In this document: positions 46,331-58,559 of the stretch, piece after piece
Layout of the letters: every line of letters starts with the position of its first letter
How positions within the stretch are numbered: position 1 is the first letter of the stretch
Assembly (NCBI RefSeq): GCF_030272615.1
Contig: NC_081414.1
Location: 819,030,396 to 819,094,395 of the forward strand
Reading direction: 5' to 3'
Origin: Cryptomeria japonica
Lineage: Eukaryota; Streptophyta; Pinopsida; Cupressales; Cupressaceae
DNA length: 64,000 nt
Translations under genes and position numbers: made by a program
The notes under the pieces: model-generated
Database searches by the model: none
Told to the model about the DNA's origin: nothing
What the model saw: the letters and a program-made list of their open reading frames with translations, nothing else

Positions 46331-47872
46331 TGTTGGCATTACAATAAGTTTGTTGGCTGATGATATTGAGAAGGTTGTTAGAGATTAATGATATAACTGA
46401 TAAAGGATGATTACTGTCTTAATAATATTATTTTGTCATTGATGTCAAGCAATTGATTTTCTAATTCAGTATGATGTTGCCATATCTTAAAGAGTATTTT
46501 TTCATGAGTATAAAGATGTCGGTAAGTGACACTGAAAGAATGTGAAAATGAAGGGGAGTAATAAGTTATTCAATGGGTAACTATTATCGAGTTAGACAAT
46601 GATGAGATTATGATATTTTGATTGTTTTGATATCCTATATATGTGTATTTGAAGACTGAATAAGAAGGAGAAAATATTTCATGCAATAGAATGAGTAAAG
46701 GTTTGATACTATTCTATTTTACCGAGCAAGGAGCCAGTTGATAAACTCCAAGGTTATCGATGTCAGTTAAAGAAGGAAGGAGTCACCAAGCATCATCAGC
46801 AAGCTAAGCAACCGAGACGAGAATGTCTACCGAGTAAAGTTTAGAATTAACCAAGTATCGACCGAGCAGTAACAGAACGCATTGAATGAGTGAATACATT
46901 ATTAAATGAAGGATGCCAATGAGCTGGAGATTGATAGAAGATTGGAGTGTCATGCAAGAAGTTTGTTAAGGATCAACGACAATAAAAATTCAAGAGTTAG
47001 ATCTACAGCACAGATTGAACGGTCATAACCAAGCACAAGTACCAAGGGAGGAATACAAGTTTCAAGGCAAGATAAAACATTTTTTAGTTCGAAGGATTCA
47101 ATGAGCCTAGTCAAGTTTGAAGATCTGATGGCTAAGATTAATCATGGGAAATGTGATTAAGGAGATTAAGTGGTTAGGAATTGCCTATAAATAAAGAAAA
47201 GTTGATGAACGAAGTATGCAGGTAAATAGGAGCACAGTGATGCTACAAAAGTGATTACATAATATAGAAGATTGAAGATCTGATTGAAGAACAGAGTGAG
47301 AAGCCCAACAAGGAGAAAGATAAGTCTTATGACAAGATTATTTTGAGCACATAGAGTCTGCTATAACATTTCAGATGTGAAGTTGCAGATATATTTTATT
47401 ACTGTTATTTATTTTTGTAAGTGACAGGAAATCTCTTAACCGAGTGGACCTAACAATCTTATTTGTAAATCCTCTAGGAAGGTAACATTCTAATTGAGTG
47501 TTTGAAATCCTTTGACAAGGTAACTTCTAACAAAGCACAAGATTCTAATAGATTTGAGGGAAATCCCTTGACCGGGTCACATCTAGCAATGTGTTTATGT
47601 AATCTTTAACAGGATTGGCTTTTAACCGAGCATACTCTAGAAGAGTATATTTTTTTTGTGGGTCCAAAATCCCACAGTGGTTTTTCCCTATTTGGGTTTC
47701 CACATTAAATCTAGTGTCTAATGTGTTTTAATGTTTCAAGTTTATCTATTTATGAGTTTGAATGATTTACAGTCATAGTTGCATATCAAGTAAGTTCTAC
47801 CGAGGTTGAATCTTATTAGAACAATGAATTATGAGTTTATTTGATTCACCCCCCCCTCTCATTTAACTAACA
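46331..47872 (+). repeat. 5' LTR of the copia element
   Basis: TATA-like TATAAATA at 47186-47193. The 49-base block 47344-47392 closely matches 21162-21210 in the LTR of the non-autonomous element. Confidence 0.92.
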
Positions 47873-47874
47873 AT

Positions 47875-47886
47875 TGGTATCAGAGC
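47875..47886 (+). other. Primer-binding site, initiator-Met tRNA type
   Basis: TGGTATCAGAGC, two bases after the LTR, as in the non-autonomous element. Confidence 0.92.
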
Positions 47887-47934
47887 TTGGACTCCAAAAG
47901 AAAAGTTTAAAGGAACTTGAGGCAAGATCCAAAG

Positions 47935-48830
47935 ATGTATAAAAGGGATGCACCAAAGTTGAGCAAGTCAAGTTTCACCACATGGCAGAAAAGGATGAAG
48001 TTGCACTTATCAGAAATTGGAGAATATGCAACATATTATCTAGAGAATGATTACATTGCACCTAGCACCTACCCTATGAAAATGGAAGAAATAAAGGCAA
48101 AGCAAGAATATATTCAAGCAATGATTGAGATAACATCAGCTTTGATCGACTCAGAGTTTAATGATCTAGAAGGTTGTAATGATGCCAAAGCTATGTGAAA
48201 TAAGCTCACATCTGTGTATGGTGGTGATGAACATGTTCAAAGAGAAAAAGCAGACAGTCTAAGAGGACAACTTGAATCCATGAGAATGAATGAGGGAGAG
48301 AACATAATCTAATACAGTACAAGGTTAAAGGAAATTGTCAATCAAATCAAAGGAGCAGGAGGAACTATTGAAGAAAAGGATGTAACAAGTAAGTTGCTGA
48401 GAACACTTCTACCTACTTATGCCATTAGAGTCTCTACAATTAATGAATTAAGGTCTGTACCAAATATGCCAGTCTCTTTGGATGCTACTATCGGTAAGAT
48501 ACATGCTTTTGAGTTAATTAATTTTGATAACAGTGGGTCTTCGGTAAACAAAGTTGAATCTGCTTTTAGTTCTTTTTGTCTTAGTGAATCTGAAGATTAC
48601 AATGATAGAATGAATAAGTATGCTGAAGGAAATCACAGTGGACCAAGTGAAAGATTTCTCAAAAACATGGAAGAAGTACACAAACTATATGAGGAAATCA
48701 AAAAGCAAGAAGAGTTTGAAGCATTATTGGCCAGAAGGTTATCGAGAGGCAAAGGTAAGTATAAAGGGAAGTTACCTTTAAAATTTTTTAACTGTGATAA
48801 AATTAGACATATGGATTCTAACTATCCTGA
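47935..48830 (+). pseudogene. Copia gag
   Basis: The frame starts at ATG 47935 (MYKRDAPKLSKSSFTTWQKR). It passes an UBN2-type gag core with WQKRMKLHL, TYPMKMEEIKAKQEY, NKLTSVYGGDE and LRGQLESMRMNEGE, then LLRTLLPTYAIRVSTINEL. Stops at 48196-48198 (TGA where Trp fits) and near 48311 (TAA where Gln fits) break it. A zinc-knuckle relic near 48784-48828 reads FFNCDKIRHMDSNYP; the first and last Cys of the CCHC pattern are replaced by Phe and Tyr. Gag would package element RNA. It shares one frame with pol, so a single polyprotein is expected. An upstream TTG in the same frame is a less likely start. Confidence 0.85.
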
Positions 48831-51572
48831 CAAAGATGATGAAAAGAGAGAATACCGAGATGACAAACAGAAAGACAACCAATACAGAGGGCACCCAGAC
48901 TTCAGAAGGAGAGATAGAAAGACATGCCCAGTAGCTGATGAGGAATCCAATGATGATAAATCTGATGGGACTAAGACAGAGGAAGTTGTATTTGTGGCTA
49001 TCAAAGATGGATCGGATGAAGAAATGTATGACGAAAAAGCCTTAATATCACACATAAATAATAATGATTCTTGGATCATAGATAGTGGATGCTCACATCA
49101 CATGATAGGTGATAAACACAAGTTTGTTAAATTAGAAGATTATGATGGAGGTTATGTAAGATTTGGTAATGATGCACCATGTTCTGTGAAAGGTAAAGGT
49201 TCTATTACACTTCTTGACAATACTAAATGTGATGATGTATATTGGGTTGAAGGTCTGAAATAAAATTTGTTGAGTGTAGCACAGCTAAACAATACAAGAT
49301 ACTGAATAGAATTTCAGAAAGGAATTACCAAATTTCATGACAAACATGGAAAGTTGGCTACTACCGGGACTCAAACAAGAGGTAATACATTTCACCTTGA
49401 CTCAACTCGGAACAATTGTCTGTATGCAAAAATAGAAGATACCTGGTTATGGCATAAAAGGTTTTGTCATGTAAATTTTGATAACCTAATCAAAATAAGT
49501 AAGAAGCATCATGTAAGAGGTTTACTGAGCTTGGAAAAACCTGAGAATGCAATATGCCAAGGATCCCAGATGGGTAAGATGACAAAATCAAGCTTTACAA
49601 GTAAGTCTTACACTTTTAAAGGAATTTTAGATCTTGTGCACACTGATCTTTGTGGTCCTATGAAAGTTCAAAGTTATTATGGTGATAAATACTTCATATT
49701 ATTTATGGATGATTACTCAAGGATGATGTCAATTATGTTTCTAAAAGAGAAATCATAAGATTTTCAAATGTTCAAATGGTATAAGGCAAGAGTTGAAAAA
49801 GAAATAGGAAGACAGTTGAAATGTCTAAGATCTAATAGAGTAGAGTTCATTTATGATGAATTTAACTTATTTTGCAATGATCATGGTATAAAAAGACAAG
49901 TTTTTGCATCGAGGACACCACAACAAAATGGAATAGCTGAAAGAAGGAATAGATCAATTATAGATTGTGTCAGAACTTTGATGATAGAAAAGAGAGTACC
50001 TCAAATATTTTGGAGAGAAGCAATTAGCACTGCAGTTTACACCATGAACCGAGTACAACTGAAGAAAGGAACTATGAAGACACCTTATGAAATTTGGTAT
50101 GACAAGAAACCAAATGTAAGTTATTTTAAAATATTTGGAAGTAGATGTTATGTTCACAAAGATGACAGAAATGGAAAATTTGATCAGAAAAGAGAGGAAG
50201 GAACATTTCTTGGTTATTCCTCTAGGAGTAAAGCATTTAAATGTCTAATCAAATCATCTAACAAAATTGTTGAAAGTGCAAATGTGAAAATTGATGAATT
50301 TGCAGAAAGGAATGATGAAGGAAATTCCAAAGAACCAAAAGATTATGAAGAGTTTGTATGTGTACAACCAAGAAGTCTTATCAAGAAAGCCAATGAAGAA
50401 AATACTTAGTTACCGGGTGATGAAGAAGATCATACAGAGCCTACGGAGCCTATATTAGCAAAATATGTCAGAAGAAATCATGCATCAAGTCAGATTATAG
50501 GAGATAAGGATGCTCCAGTGATGACAAGGAACAAACTGAGACACAACACATGTTGGATATCCGAATTTGAGATGAGGATAGTAAAAGAGGCATTAAGCAA
50601 TGAAGATTGGGTGAATGCTATGACAGAAGAGATTGAACAAATCAAGAAAAATGAAACATGGACACTGATCCCAAGACCAAAAGACAAAAATGTAATCGAT
50701 ACAAAGTGGATTTTCAGGAATAAGCTAAATGAAAAAGGTGAGGTCATTCGAAATAAAGCAAGGCTAGTTTGCAAAGGTTATGCTCAAGAAGAAGGAATAG
50801 ACTATGGTGAGACTTTTGCACTTGTGGCAAGACTTGAGGGAGTGAGAACATTGTTGGCATATGCTGCTTACAAAAATATCAAGGTATATCAAATGGATGT
50901 TAAATTTGCATTTTTGAATGGTATACTAGAAGAAGAAGTCTATATTGAACAACTTGAAGGATTTATTGAAGAGAAGAATAAAGATCAGGTATGTAAGTTG
51001 AACAAAGCTTTATATGGCCTCAAGCAAGCACCTAGAGCATGGTATGAAAGGTTGCACTCTTACTTAATAAAGATTGGATTTATTAGGACTAGTGAAAACA
51101 ACAACATGTATATGAAGAATGATGAGAATAATGGAATACTGATTTCAGCCATATTTGTTGATGATATTATTTTTTGTGGAAATGATTCTTTATGTAAGAA
51201 CTTTGGAAATGAAATGTGCAAAGAATTTGAGATGTCATTAATTGGTGAAATAAATTATTTTATAGGTTTACAAATACTGCAAATGAAAAATGGGATTTTC
51301 ATTACTCAATCCAAGTATATAAAGGAAATCTTGAAGAAATTTGGAATGGAGGGTTCTAAACCTGTAAGTACTCCTATGACTACTAATTGTAAACTATCAA
51401 AGAGTGATGAATCTACATCTGTTGATGAGACACTTTACCGATCTATGATTGGAAAGTTGCAATATGTAGTTCACAACAGGCCTGATATAGCACATGCAGT
51501 AGGTATAGCTGCAAGATTTTCTGCAGATCCCAAAGAAACCCATATGATAGTAGTCAAGAGAATTTTTTAGAT
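48831..51572 (+). pseudogene. Copia pol: protease, integrase, reverse transcriptase
   Basis: Same frame as gag. The protease keeps D-S-G at 49081-49089 (SWIIDSGCSHHM) and NLLSVAQL. The pre-integrase zinc region is WLWHKRFCHVNFDNL. The integrase core shows HTDLCGP near 49638, MDDYSR near 49705, and QQNGIAERRNR near 49921, so D, D and E are all present. RT begins near 50590 with EDWVNAMTEEIEQ, then TWTLIPRPKD, VCKGYAQEEGIDYGETFA, QMDVKFAFLNG, LYGLKQAPRAWYERL, the catalytic box FVDD at 51155-51166, and MIGKLQYVVHNRPDI. Stops at about 49261, 49308, 49758 and 50407 interrupt it. The frame shifts by one base around 51560. All four enzymes are otherwise well preserved. Confidence 0.92.
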
Positions 51573-52108
51573 ACTTGAAAGGCACTGAAGATTATGGTTT
51601 ACTATATAAAAAGAGGAATGATTTTGACTTAAAAGTCTATACTGATGCTAATTGGGCAGGAAATATTGATGATAGGAAAAGCACAAGCAATGGAGCTTTC
51701 CTTTTGGGAGAAAGACTAGTGAGTTGGCTTAGCAAGAAACAAGGATGCATTTCACAATCAACAACTGAAGCTAAATATGTTGATGCAACATTGAATTGTA
51801 CCAATATAGCATGGATCAAACAACTATTGGAAGGTATGAATGAGACAGTTTTCGAGCCAGTAACTATATTTTGTGATAATACAAGTGCTATTAATATTTC
51901 AAAGAATCTAGTAATGCACTCTAAGACAAAGCATATTTCTATAAAGTATTATTATCTAAGAGAAGAAGTTAAAGAAAAGAAAGTTGTGCTAGAATATGTT
52001 GGCACAAAGGAGCAAATAGCAGGCATGTTCACAAAGCCACTACCAAGGGACACTTTTGAGTATCTCAGAAGTAAGTTAGGGGTCCTACCCCTATCTAGTA
52101 CTCGCTGA
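51573..52108 (+). pseudogene. Copia RNase H domain
   Basis: After the frameshift the protein continues as YLKGTEDYGLLYKKRND, then VYTDANWAGNIDDRKSTSNG, WLSKKQGCISQSTTEAKYV and IFCDNTSAINISKN, and ends with a typical C-terminus (HISIKYYYLREEV, TKEQIAGMFTKPLPRDTF). The catalytic D-E-D pattern of copia RNase H can be read at TDANW, TEAKY and CDNTS. TGA at 52106-52108 is the natural end. RNase H removes the RNA template during cDNA synthesis. Confidence 0.9.
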
Positions 52109-52465
52109 CAGAGTTCGGTGAAAGCATCAATTCTACGACTCCATAGAATACTATTTGTAAGTTGATGTTGATTTACACACTTTAGAAGGTTGTCTAAAGT
52201 TGTGCAGGAAATAGTGAATGAAGACAAGATGCTCTAACTGAGATACATTTGTATATGTTTTAATAGCAAGGAAATTACTTCACAAGGGAAGTAATCATGG
52301 ATCAATCTTACTTTTGGCATTGTTGTCAAAGGGAGAGAAGACTAATGATAGGAGGAGAAGATTACAAGAGGAGATTACAAGACAAGTTTACAACTCAAGG
52401 ATAATAGGAGAAGATTAACAACATTCGAATCAATTGGAATAAATCAAGTTGGTATTGCCATCAAT
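52109..52465. other. 3' untranslated region of the copia element
   Basis: Non-coding, AT-rich. Nothing else was recognised. Confidence 0.5.
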
Positions 52466-52480
52466 GCCAAAGGGGGAGAT
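52466..52480 (+). other. Polypurine tract
   Basis: CCAAAGGGGGAGAT directly before the 3' LTR. Confidence 0.88.
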
Positions 52481-54008
52481 TGTTGGCATTACAATAAGTT
52501 TGTTGGTTGATGATATTGAGAAGGTTGTTGGAGATTAATGATATAACTGATAAAAGATGATTACTATCTTAATAATATTATTTTGTCATTGATGTCAAGC
52601 AATTGATTTTATGATTCAGTATGATGTTGCCATATCTTAAAGAGTATGTTTTGATGAGTATAAAGATGTCGGTAAGTGACACTGAAAGAATGTGAAAATG
52701 AAGGGGAGTAATAAGTTATTCAATGGGAAACTATTACCGAGTTAGACAATGATGAGATTATGATATTTTGATTGTTTTGATATCCTATATATGTGTATTC
52801 AAAGAATGAATAAGAAGGAGAAAATATTTCATGGAATAGAATGAGTAAAGTTTTGATACTATTCTATTTTACCGAGCAAGGAGCCAGTTGGTAAACTCCA
52901 AGGTTGTCAATGTTGGTTAAAGAAGGAAGGAGTTACCGAGCATCATCAGCAAGCTAAGCAACTGAGATGAGAATGTCTACTGAGTAAAGTTCAGAATTAA
53001 CCGACTATCAACCAAGCAGTAACAGAACGCATTGAACGAGTGAATACATTATTAAATGAAGGATGCTAATGAGCTGGAGATTGATAGAAGATTGGAATGT
53101 CATGCAAGAAGTTTGTTAAGGATCAATGGCAATGAAAATTCAAGAGTTAGATCTACAACATAGATTGAATGGTCATAACCGAGCACAAGTACCAAGGAAG
53201 GAATACAAGCTTCAAGGCAAGATAAAAAAAATTTCAGTTCGAAGGATTCAATGAACCTAGTCAAGTTTGAAGATCTGATGGCTAAGATTAATCATGAGAA
53301 ATGTGATTAAGTAGATTAAGTGGTTAGGAATTGCCTATAAATAATGAAAAGTTGATGAACAAAGTATGCGGGCAAATAGAAGCACAGTGATGTTGCAGAA
53401 GTGATTACAGAATATAGAAGATTGAAGAACATAGTGAGAAGCCCAACAAGGAGAAGGATAAGTCTTATGACAAGATTATTTTGAGCACATAGAGTCTGCT
53501 ATAACATTTCAGATGTGAAGTTGCAGATATATTTTATTACTGTTATTTATTTTTGTAAGTGATAGGAAATCTGTTAACCAAGTGGACCTAATAGTCTTAT
53601 TTGTAAATCCTTTAGGAAGGTAACATTCTAATTAAGTCTTTGAAACCCTTTGACAAGGTAACTTCTAACAAAGTGCAAGATTCTGATAGATCTGAGGGAA
53701 ATCGCTTGATCAGGTCACATCTAGCAATGTGTTTATGTAATCTTTAATAGGATTGGCTTTTAACCGAGCATACTCTAGAAGAGTATTTTTTTTTGTGGGT
53801 CCGAAATCCCATAGTGGTTTTTCCCTATTTGGGTTTCCACATTAAATCTGGTGTCTAATGTGTTTTAATGTTTCAATTTTATCTGTTTATGAGTTTGAAT
53901 GATTTATAGTCATAGTTGCATATCAAGTAAGTTCTACCGAGGTTGAATCTGATTAGAACATTGAATTGTGAGTTTATCTGATTCACCCCCCCTCTCATTT
54001 AACTAACA
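52481..54008 (+). repeat. 3' LTR of the copia element
   Basis: Same ends as the 5' LTR, with TATAAATA at 53336-53343. Confidence 0.92.
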
Positions 54009-54013
54009 ATGCC

Positions 54014-54777
54014 ATGCAATGATGCTATAATTTTCTCATTGTATGTATTCCACCATGCCAATCTATTAGCCAAATTCCAAATGTTTTATTGGCATCTTTC
54101 AAAACATTTTCTCACATATTTGTAACTAGAATATTTTATTCACAAAAAGAATATTTTATTACTAGGCAATAGAGGAATATTTCAAAGAATGTTTTGAAGA
54201 AAATAAATATTCCTTATTGACATCAGCACTATGTTAGTATGGGTTAAAAAAACTTTGTCCCCCTCATCATTTGCATTTTGACTTTGGTGGTCCAACTTTA
54301 GTTGCTCATATCGTGGGCTTACAACCTCCTTTTTGTGAGATTTGTTTTTTTCATTTGGAGTAAAATTTTGTGTTCTTCATGTAGTGATACAATCATTTTT
54401 TTTCGCTACCTTATTTTTCCAAAAAATGTAAATTGTCATAGGTGTTGTTAAGTAGTTCTCATTTTTGAAACTTTTGGGACTTTGTTCTTTCTCCTACGAT
54501 AATATTTTTGGGTGTCATTTTTTGAAAGTATATAGTGGTGTGATCATATTGATCTCATTTTGTGTAAAATTTATGCATTGATGTTGTGGCCAAATTTTAC
54601 ATTTCTATGTACCAAGATCAAGTCTTTCTTGATGGTTTTTGCATCTAGAATTTGGAAATGCATTAAGAACAAGGAGATTCTTTATTAAGTAATTAATGGG
54701 GAGGTGTGGTAATATTGTGGTAGTTGATTACCTTCATTTTGTGTATTGTGTGTTCATCCAATGGAGAAACCTCAACT
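54014..54777. other. Leader of the old copia-type element, right of the copia insertion
   Basis: AT-rich and stop-rich. No feature was recognised before the gag remnant. Confidence 0.4.
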
Positions 54778-57043
54778 TAAACTCCTAACTCCTTATAATT
54801 ATGTATCATGGAGAAAATTAATATCAAACCATCTCATGGGAAAGGGTTATCTTGAATATCTAAAGAAAAAATTTCTCAACATAATGATCCTAATGAATTA
54901 ATAAGGAAGGAGATCAATCAAGAGGAAAAATTGGATGCATATACTCATTAGCATCATTATATTTGTAATTTCATACTGAATCATGTAAAACACCTTAGGA
55001 GGCTTAAAAAACAAAAAAATATATGGTAAAACTTATAAGATTAGGAGATACCAAATTGACAATAATTTGATGAATCTTGATCTAAAAGGTTTTGACTACA
55101 TACAAGACTACATTTCCAAAATCAAGCTTAACTAAGAACACAACTAAAAGATTGCGATATTAAGAAAAAGGGTTCTCAATTGATTCTCAATGTGTTATCC
55201 AAGGTTGTTCCTGATATTTATGGCTTTCATACCCATCGAAATTCTATGGGAGCATCATATATTGATCCTAAGTTTGATGATTTTGTAAATCTCCTCATCC
55301 AAAAGGAAGAAAATTTAATTCACATGGGTCTAATCAAGTTTTATAAACCATAAGAATTGGTGGCTAGTGAGACAAGGGTACAAAAATAAATAGGAAATCT
55401 TGATAAGAAGAAAAAGAAGACAAAAGAAAAAGCTACATAAAGAATACTAAATGTGCATATTCCAATAAATCAATGCATGATGAGCACTAGTATTATTCAA
55501 AACAAATTGATGAGTTGAAGAATATTGTTAAGAATGATCAAATTAGCTTTCCTACAACAATTTCAAGGGTTTCATCTTCTTCTTCATCATAAAATCTAGA
55601 AAGGCATAAGAGGCAATCATTTGTTGCAGTTAGATATTCTAAATCAAAGAATTGGTTACTTGATTCTAGAGCCTCTTAATATATAGCTTCATCATATAGA
55701 TTATGTTCTTTTCATTTAAGTATTGTTCATCACAATACATATGCATGTTTGTGGGAAGGGATATATTGACATTAATGACAAAGAATTCACTAATGTTCTT
55801 TGTGTTCCTTCATTGTCAACCAATATCCTTTCTATCTATCAAATAACACACATGGTGGAGTAGGAAAGAGCTTTGAGCTCACACCAAATTCTATCATCAT
55901 CTTGTATTTCATATCAAATATTTTATTTTAGTTGGGGAGGTTGATCACCAATCTTGATTCTACACCTTCTCACATTGTGCTCCTAATGTTCCTTCAACTA
56001 ATGTACACACTTCGACATCTAGTATAGACAATTTTGAGGAGATTTAGTATGGTCATTTGAATATTGGAGCTATTTTATCTTCCAAGGAAATAGAGGCATG
56101 TGCTAAGATTCCATATCCTTCATTTACTATTACATATGATGACACTTGTGTCAACTTCCATAATTTTGACTTGTTGTGATTCAATGTAGCAAGACACACA
56201 TTGTGTTCTAGTGATTAAATACATGGGATTATCACTTGATAAACATTGCATGATTATTTATTGAGTTATAAACTTCAAATTTAGGATACACAATTGCTTG
56301 CATCCATATTCTATTTGATGGAGATTATCCTTCTTCAGTTATTGTAAGGAATCACTCTAATCCACTTGTTCATTCTCTACATGATCATTCCTCATAGCTT
56401 GATATTAGTGTAGATACTTTTGAACAATATTTGGAGGGAGTTTCTTTATCTTTAGCAGGGGTATCTTTATCTTTGAATGATATTTTACATTAATTTCTAA
56501 GATATTTTGGATTTTCATCTTCATTAGTGTGGTCTGGAACACATGATTGAATGGTGACAACTTCAAGCATCAACATGGAGACACTTGAGAAGACTTCAAT
56601 GACATCACACATCATCATTCTTCTCACATCTTCTTTTTAGGAATGGAAAGACATACTAAATACCATCTTGGTTTTTTTTCTTCCTAAGGGGAAAATGTTG
56701 TTCAATGAGATTGAATCTCTTTAGCATTCAATGCCAATTATCTACCATCATTGAAGGAGACTTTACACTGGGGGAATGATGGTCTCTCTTCTTCTTCTCT
56801 CTTACGGGGGGGCATTTTCCTCACATGGAATTTTATCCATCTTATTGTTTATTGAGAGTATTTTGTTTCCAACTCACATTTGGGGAGGATTTTTGTTCCA
56901 CTAGGTTTTCTTATTTTCTCCATTTGTGAGATATTAAATTTTATTGCATTTGTACATGGGTACCTAACATGGTCTAGCGGTTAGGATGCATCTTGTAGTG
57001 TTTTCATTTGTGTACATTCTCCCTAAGTTGCACATAAGAGGGG
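54778..57043 (+). pseudogene. Copia-type gag, protease and tail remnant of the old element
   Basis: From 54778 the frame reads LLTPYNYVSWRKLISNHLMGKGYLEYLK, split here by decay, matching a copia gag start. Near 55630-55690 a protease remnant reads WLLDSRAS, and NTHGGVGKSFELTPNSIIIL follows near 55850. These match the remnant at 30620-30900. The tail (HSLHDHSS, then ILVFFLPKGK, SSHGIL and LYMGT near 56340-56960) also matches the other copy. No integrase, RT or RNase H is present. AAGAGGGG at 57036-57043 is the polypurine tract. Two copies with the same missing pol suggest a non-autonomous copia family. Confidence 0.55.
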
Positions 57044-57113
57044 TGTTCATGTAAAATGGGTATTTTATCTAGTATGTTCTTCACCTAGGTCCTAATGACA
57101 CATGTAACTTAAG
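57044..57113 (+). repeat. 3' LTR of the old copia-type element, first piece
   Basis: TGTTCATGTAAAATGGG to ACTTAAG, similar to the start of the LTR at 43485. Confidence 0.6.
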
Positions 57114-58111
57114 TGATAAATCATCAAAAACATGTTTTGTAATCTTCTTTCTCGAATTTATAGTTTCAATTTTTATTTCTAGTTTTTTTTTTTTGCATCT
57201 TTATGGTTAAGGAATTTGAAATGCTATTCAAATTTGTTTTCAGTTTTAAAATAAAAAATATGATATTGTTAAATACCAATTTCACCTTTGAAAATGACCT
57301 TAAGAAAAATTAATAAACTCCTAAGTTTCTATGTTGCATGAGAGTTGAAAAGGAGTGTCAAAAAACTTGTTAGAGAGGTAGAGTTTAGGAAAAGGTGGAG
57401 GGGCGTAGAATTGGAAAGGGTTGCCATACAAGTTTCAACAACATCATGAGAAAATAATTGTGTGGAAGATTAAGGAGAAAAAAAATGGAATGCCAGTAGC
57501 AATCAACCACTCAGTACCAAGGAAATGAAAGAGAACAATGTGCCAAGAAAAGGCATCATTGGTTGTTGTGTGTAGATTGAAAGACTAGTTTAGGTGTGGT
57601 AAAAAATGGTAAATCTTTGGAATAGGAAAAATAAAACACAAGAAGAAGAGTATAAGTTGTGTAAGAAAGAAAAGGGACAAAAGGGCGTGGTGAGTAGAGG
57701 AACAAGAGTAGAGTGAGAATATCCAGCTAGAAGTTGCATTGAGGGTGAAAAAATAGACTTGTGTAGTGTAGAAAGAAGAGGGAATAACATAAATACATGG
57801 AACTAAGCCAAAAACAATTGCACCAAAAATTGTAGAAGAAAGAATAATGTGAAGACGAAAGCATAAGCTAGAAAAAATATTGAAGCAATCACCATTGGAT
57901 AGAGAAATACGAAGAGGACTATATATAAATTGAATATTATGGGATTGATGTTCATTCTTGATGTGTAATTCATTCTTGACAAACTCTAAATAAATTTGAA
58001 AGATCTTCAAATTTAAAATTTGAGTTGAGTAAGTTGTTGAGTTGAAATTTTAAATAATTTAGTTGTAATTCTCCCTAGTTTGATAAGGTTCTCAAAAGTT
58101 GAATTGCATAA
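57114..58111. mobile_element. Unclassified 1-kb insert in the 3' LTR
   Basis: Interrupts the LTR almost where the TRIM array interrupts the other one. It begins TGATAAATC and ends GCATAA. Flanks TTAAG and TTAAA could be an imperfect 5-bp duplication. No coding frame of an element kind is present; the minus-strand frame at 57585-58010 is Ser/Phe/Leu-rich and unsupported. It may be a solo LTR. Confidence 0.4.
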
Positions 58112-58168
58112 TTAAATTTACTTAGGGTACACACATAGGTCTTAGGAATCCTCCTAGAATTCTTAGTT
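58112..58168 (+). repeat. 3' LTR of the old copia-type element, second piece
   Basis: Contains TTTACTTAGGGTACACACAT and CTTAGTTG, as in the 5' LTR at 45314-45390, then stops at the next element. Confidence 0.55.
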
Positions 58169-58559
58169 GGGTATGTGTGAGATCATGGTGGGCCAAACAG
58201 GCCCTTAAGTGGCAATGAAAATTTAAAAAAACAAAGTTATGCAATTTGACGTAAAAATTTGAATAAGTTACCAACATTATTTCAAAAATATGTAAGAATA
58301 GAATCTATAGAAAATTGAATGTAGTTTCTAAGCTACTAGTTGTTTTCTAAAAATAATAAAATTATTTGACAAAAATTTGAAATTTCAGGTTAAGGATAAG
58401 AAATAGGTGTTTGTCTAACAACCCTAACCACAATTAAATCATAATATTTTTTTATAAGATTTTAGATATAAGTAGAAGACTCATGTTCAAATGTTACACA
58501 TATTTTTTTGTTTTTTTAAAATAAATAACTAATTATGAATTTTTTACTACAACTTTTTA

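Larger units (their letters stand above)
46331..54008 (+). mobile_element. Nearly complete Ty1/copia retrotransposon
   Basis: LTRs of 1542 and 1528 bp start TGTTGGCATTACAATAAG and end TTAACTAACA. The flanks ATGCT (46326-46330) and ATGCC (54009-54013) are a 5-bp target duplication with one change. The primer site is TGGTATCAGAGC, and the polypurine tract CAAAGGGGGAGAT precedes the 3' LTR. The domain order gag, protease, integrase, RT, RNase H is that of copia. The gag-pol frame is nearly intact: a handful of stops and one frameshift over about 4.2 kb. About 10 differences in the first 265 LTR bases indicate moderate age. It is the best preserved element here and lies inside the older copia-type element. 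Confidence 0.92.
43485..58168 (+). mobile_element. Old copia-type element, repeatedly invaded and truncated
   Basis: Its 5' LTR is 43485-43556 plus 45314-45642, about 401 bp without the insert. The inferred interior is 45643-46330 and 54014-57043. The 3' LTR starts at 57044 (TGTTCATGT against TGTTGGTGT), is broken by a 1-kb insert, resumes near 58112 and is cut at 58169. The two LTRs align at their starts (TATTTTACCTAG against TATTTTATCTAG, then TTCTTCACCTAG) and again at TTTACTTANGGTACACA. Within it sit a TRIM array carrying a TIR element and a full copia element. The interior has copia gag and protease remnants but no pol. Assembly of these pieces into one element is inference from order, orientation and LTR similarity. 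Confidence 0.55.

Noticed and set aside
46331..54008. Intact, currently active copia element
   Set aside because: In-frame stops, a frameshift near 51560 and about 4 percent LTR difference in the part compared argue against present activity.
57585..58010. Minus-strand frame of 141 codons with hydrophobic stretches
   Set aside because: Low-complexity Ser/Phe/Leu composition, inside an insert in an LTR, and no family match that I can recognise.
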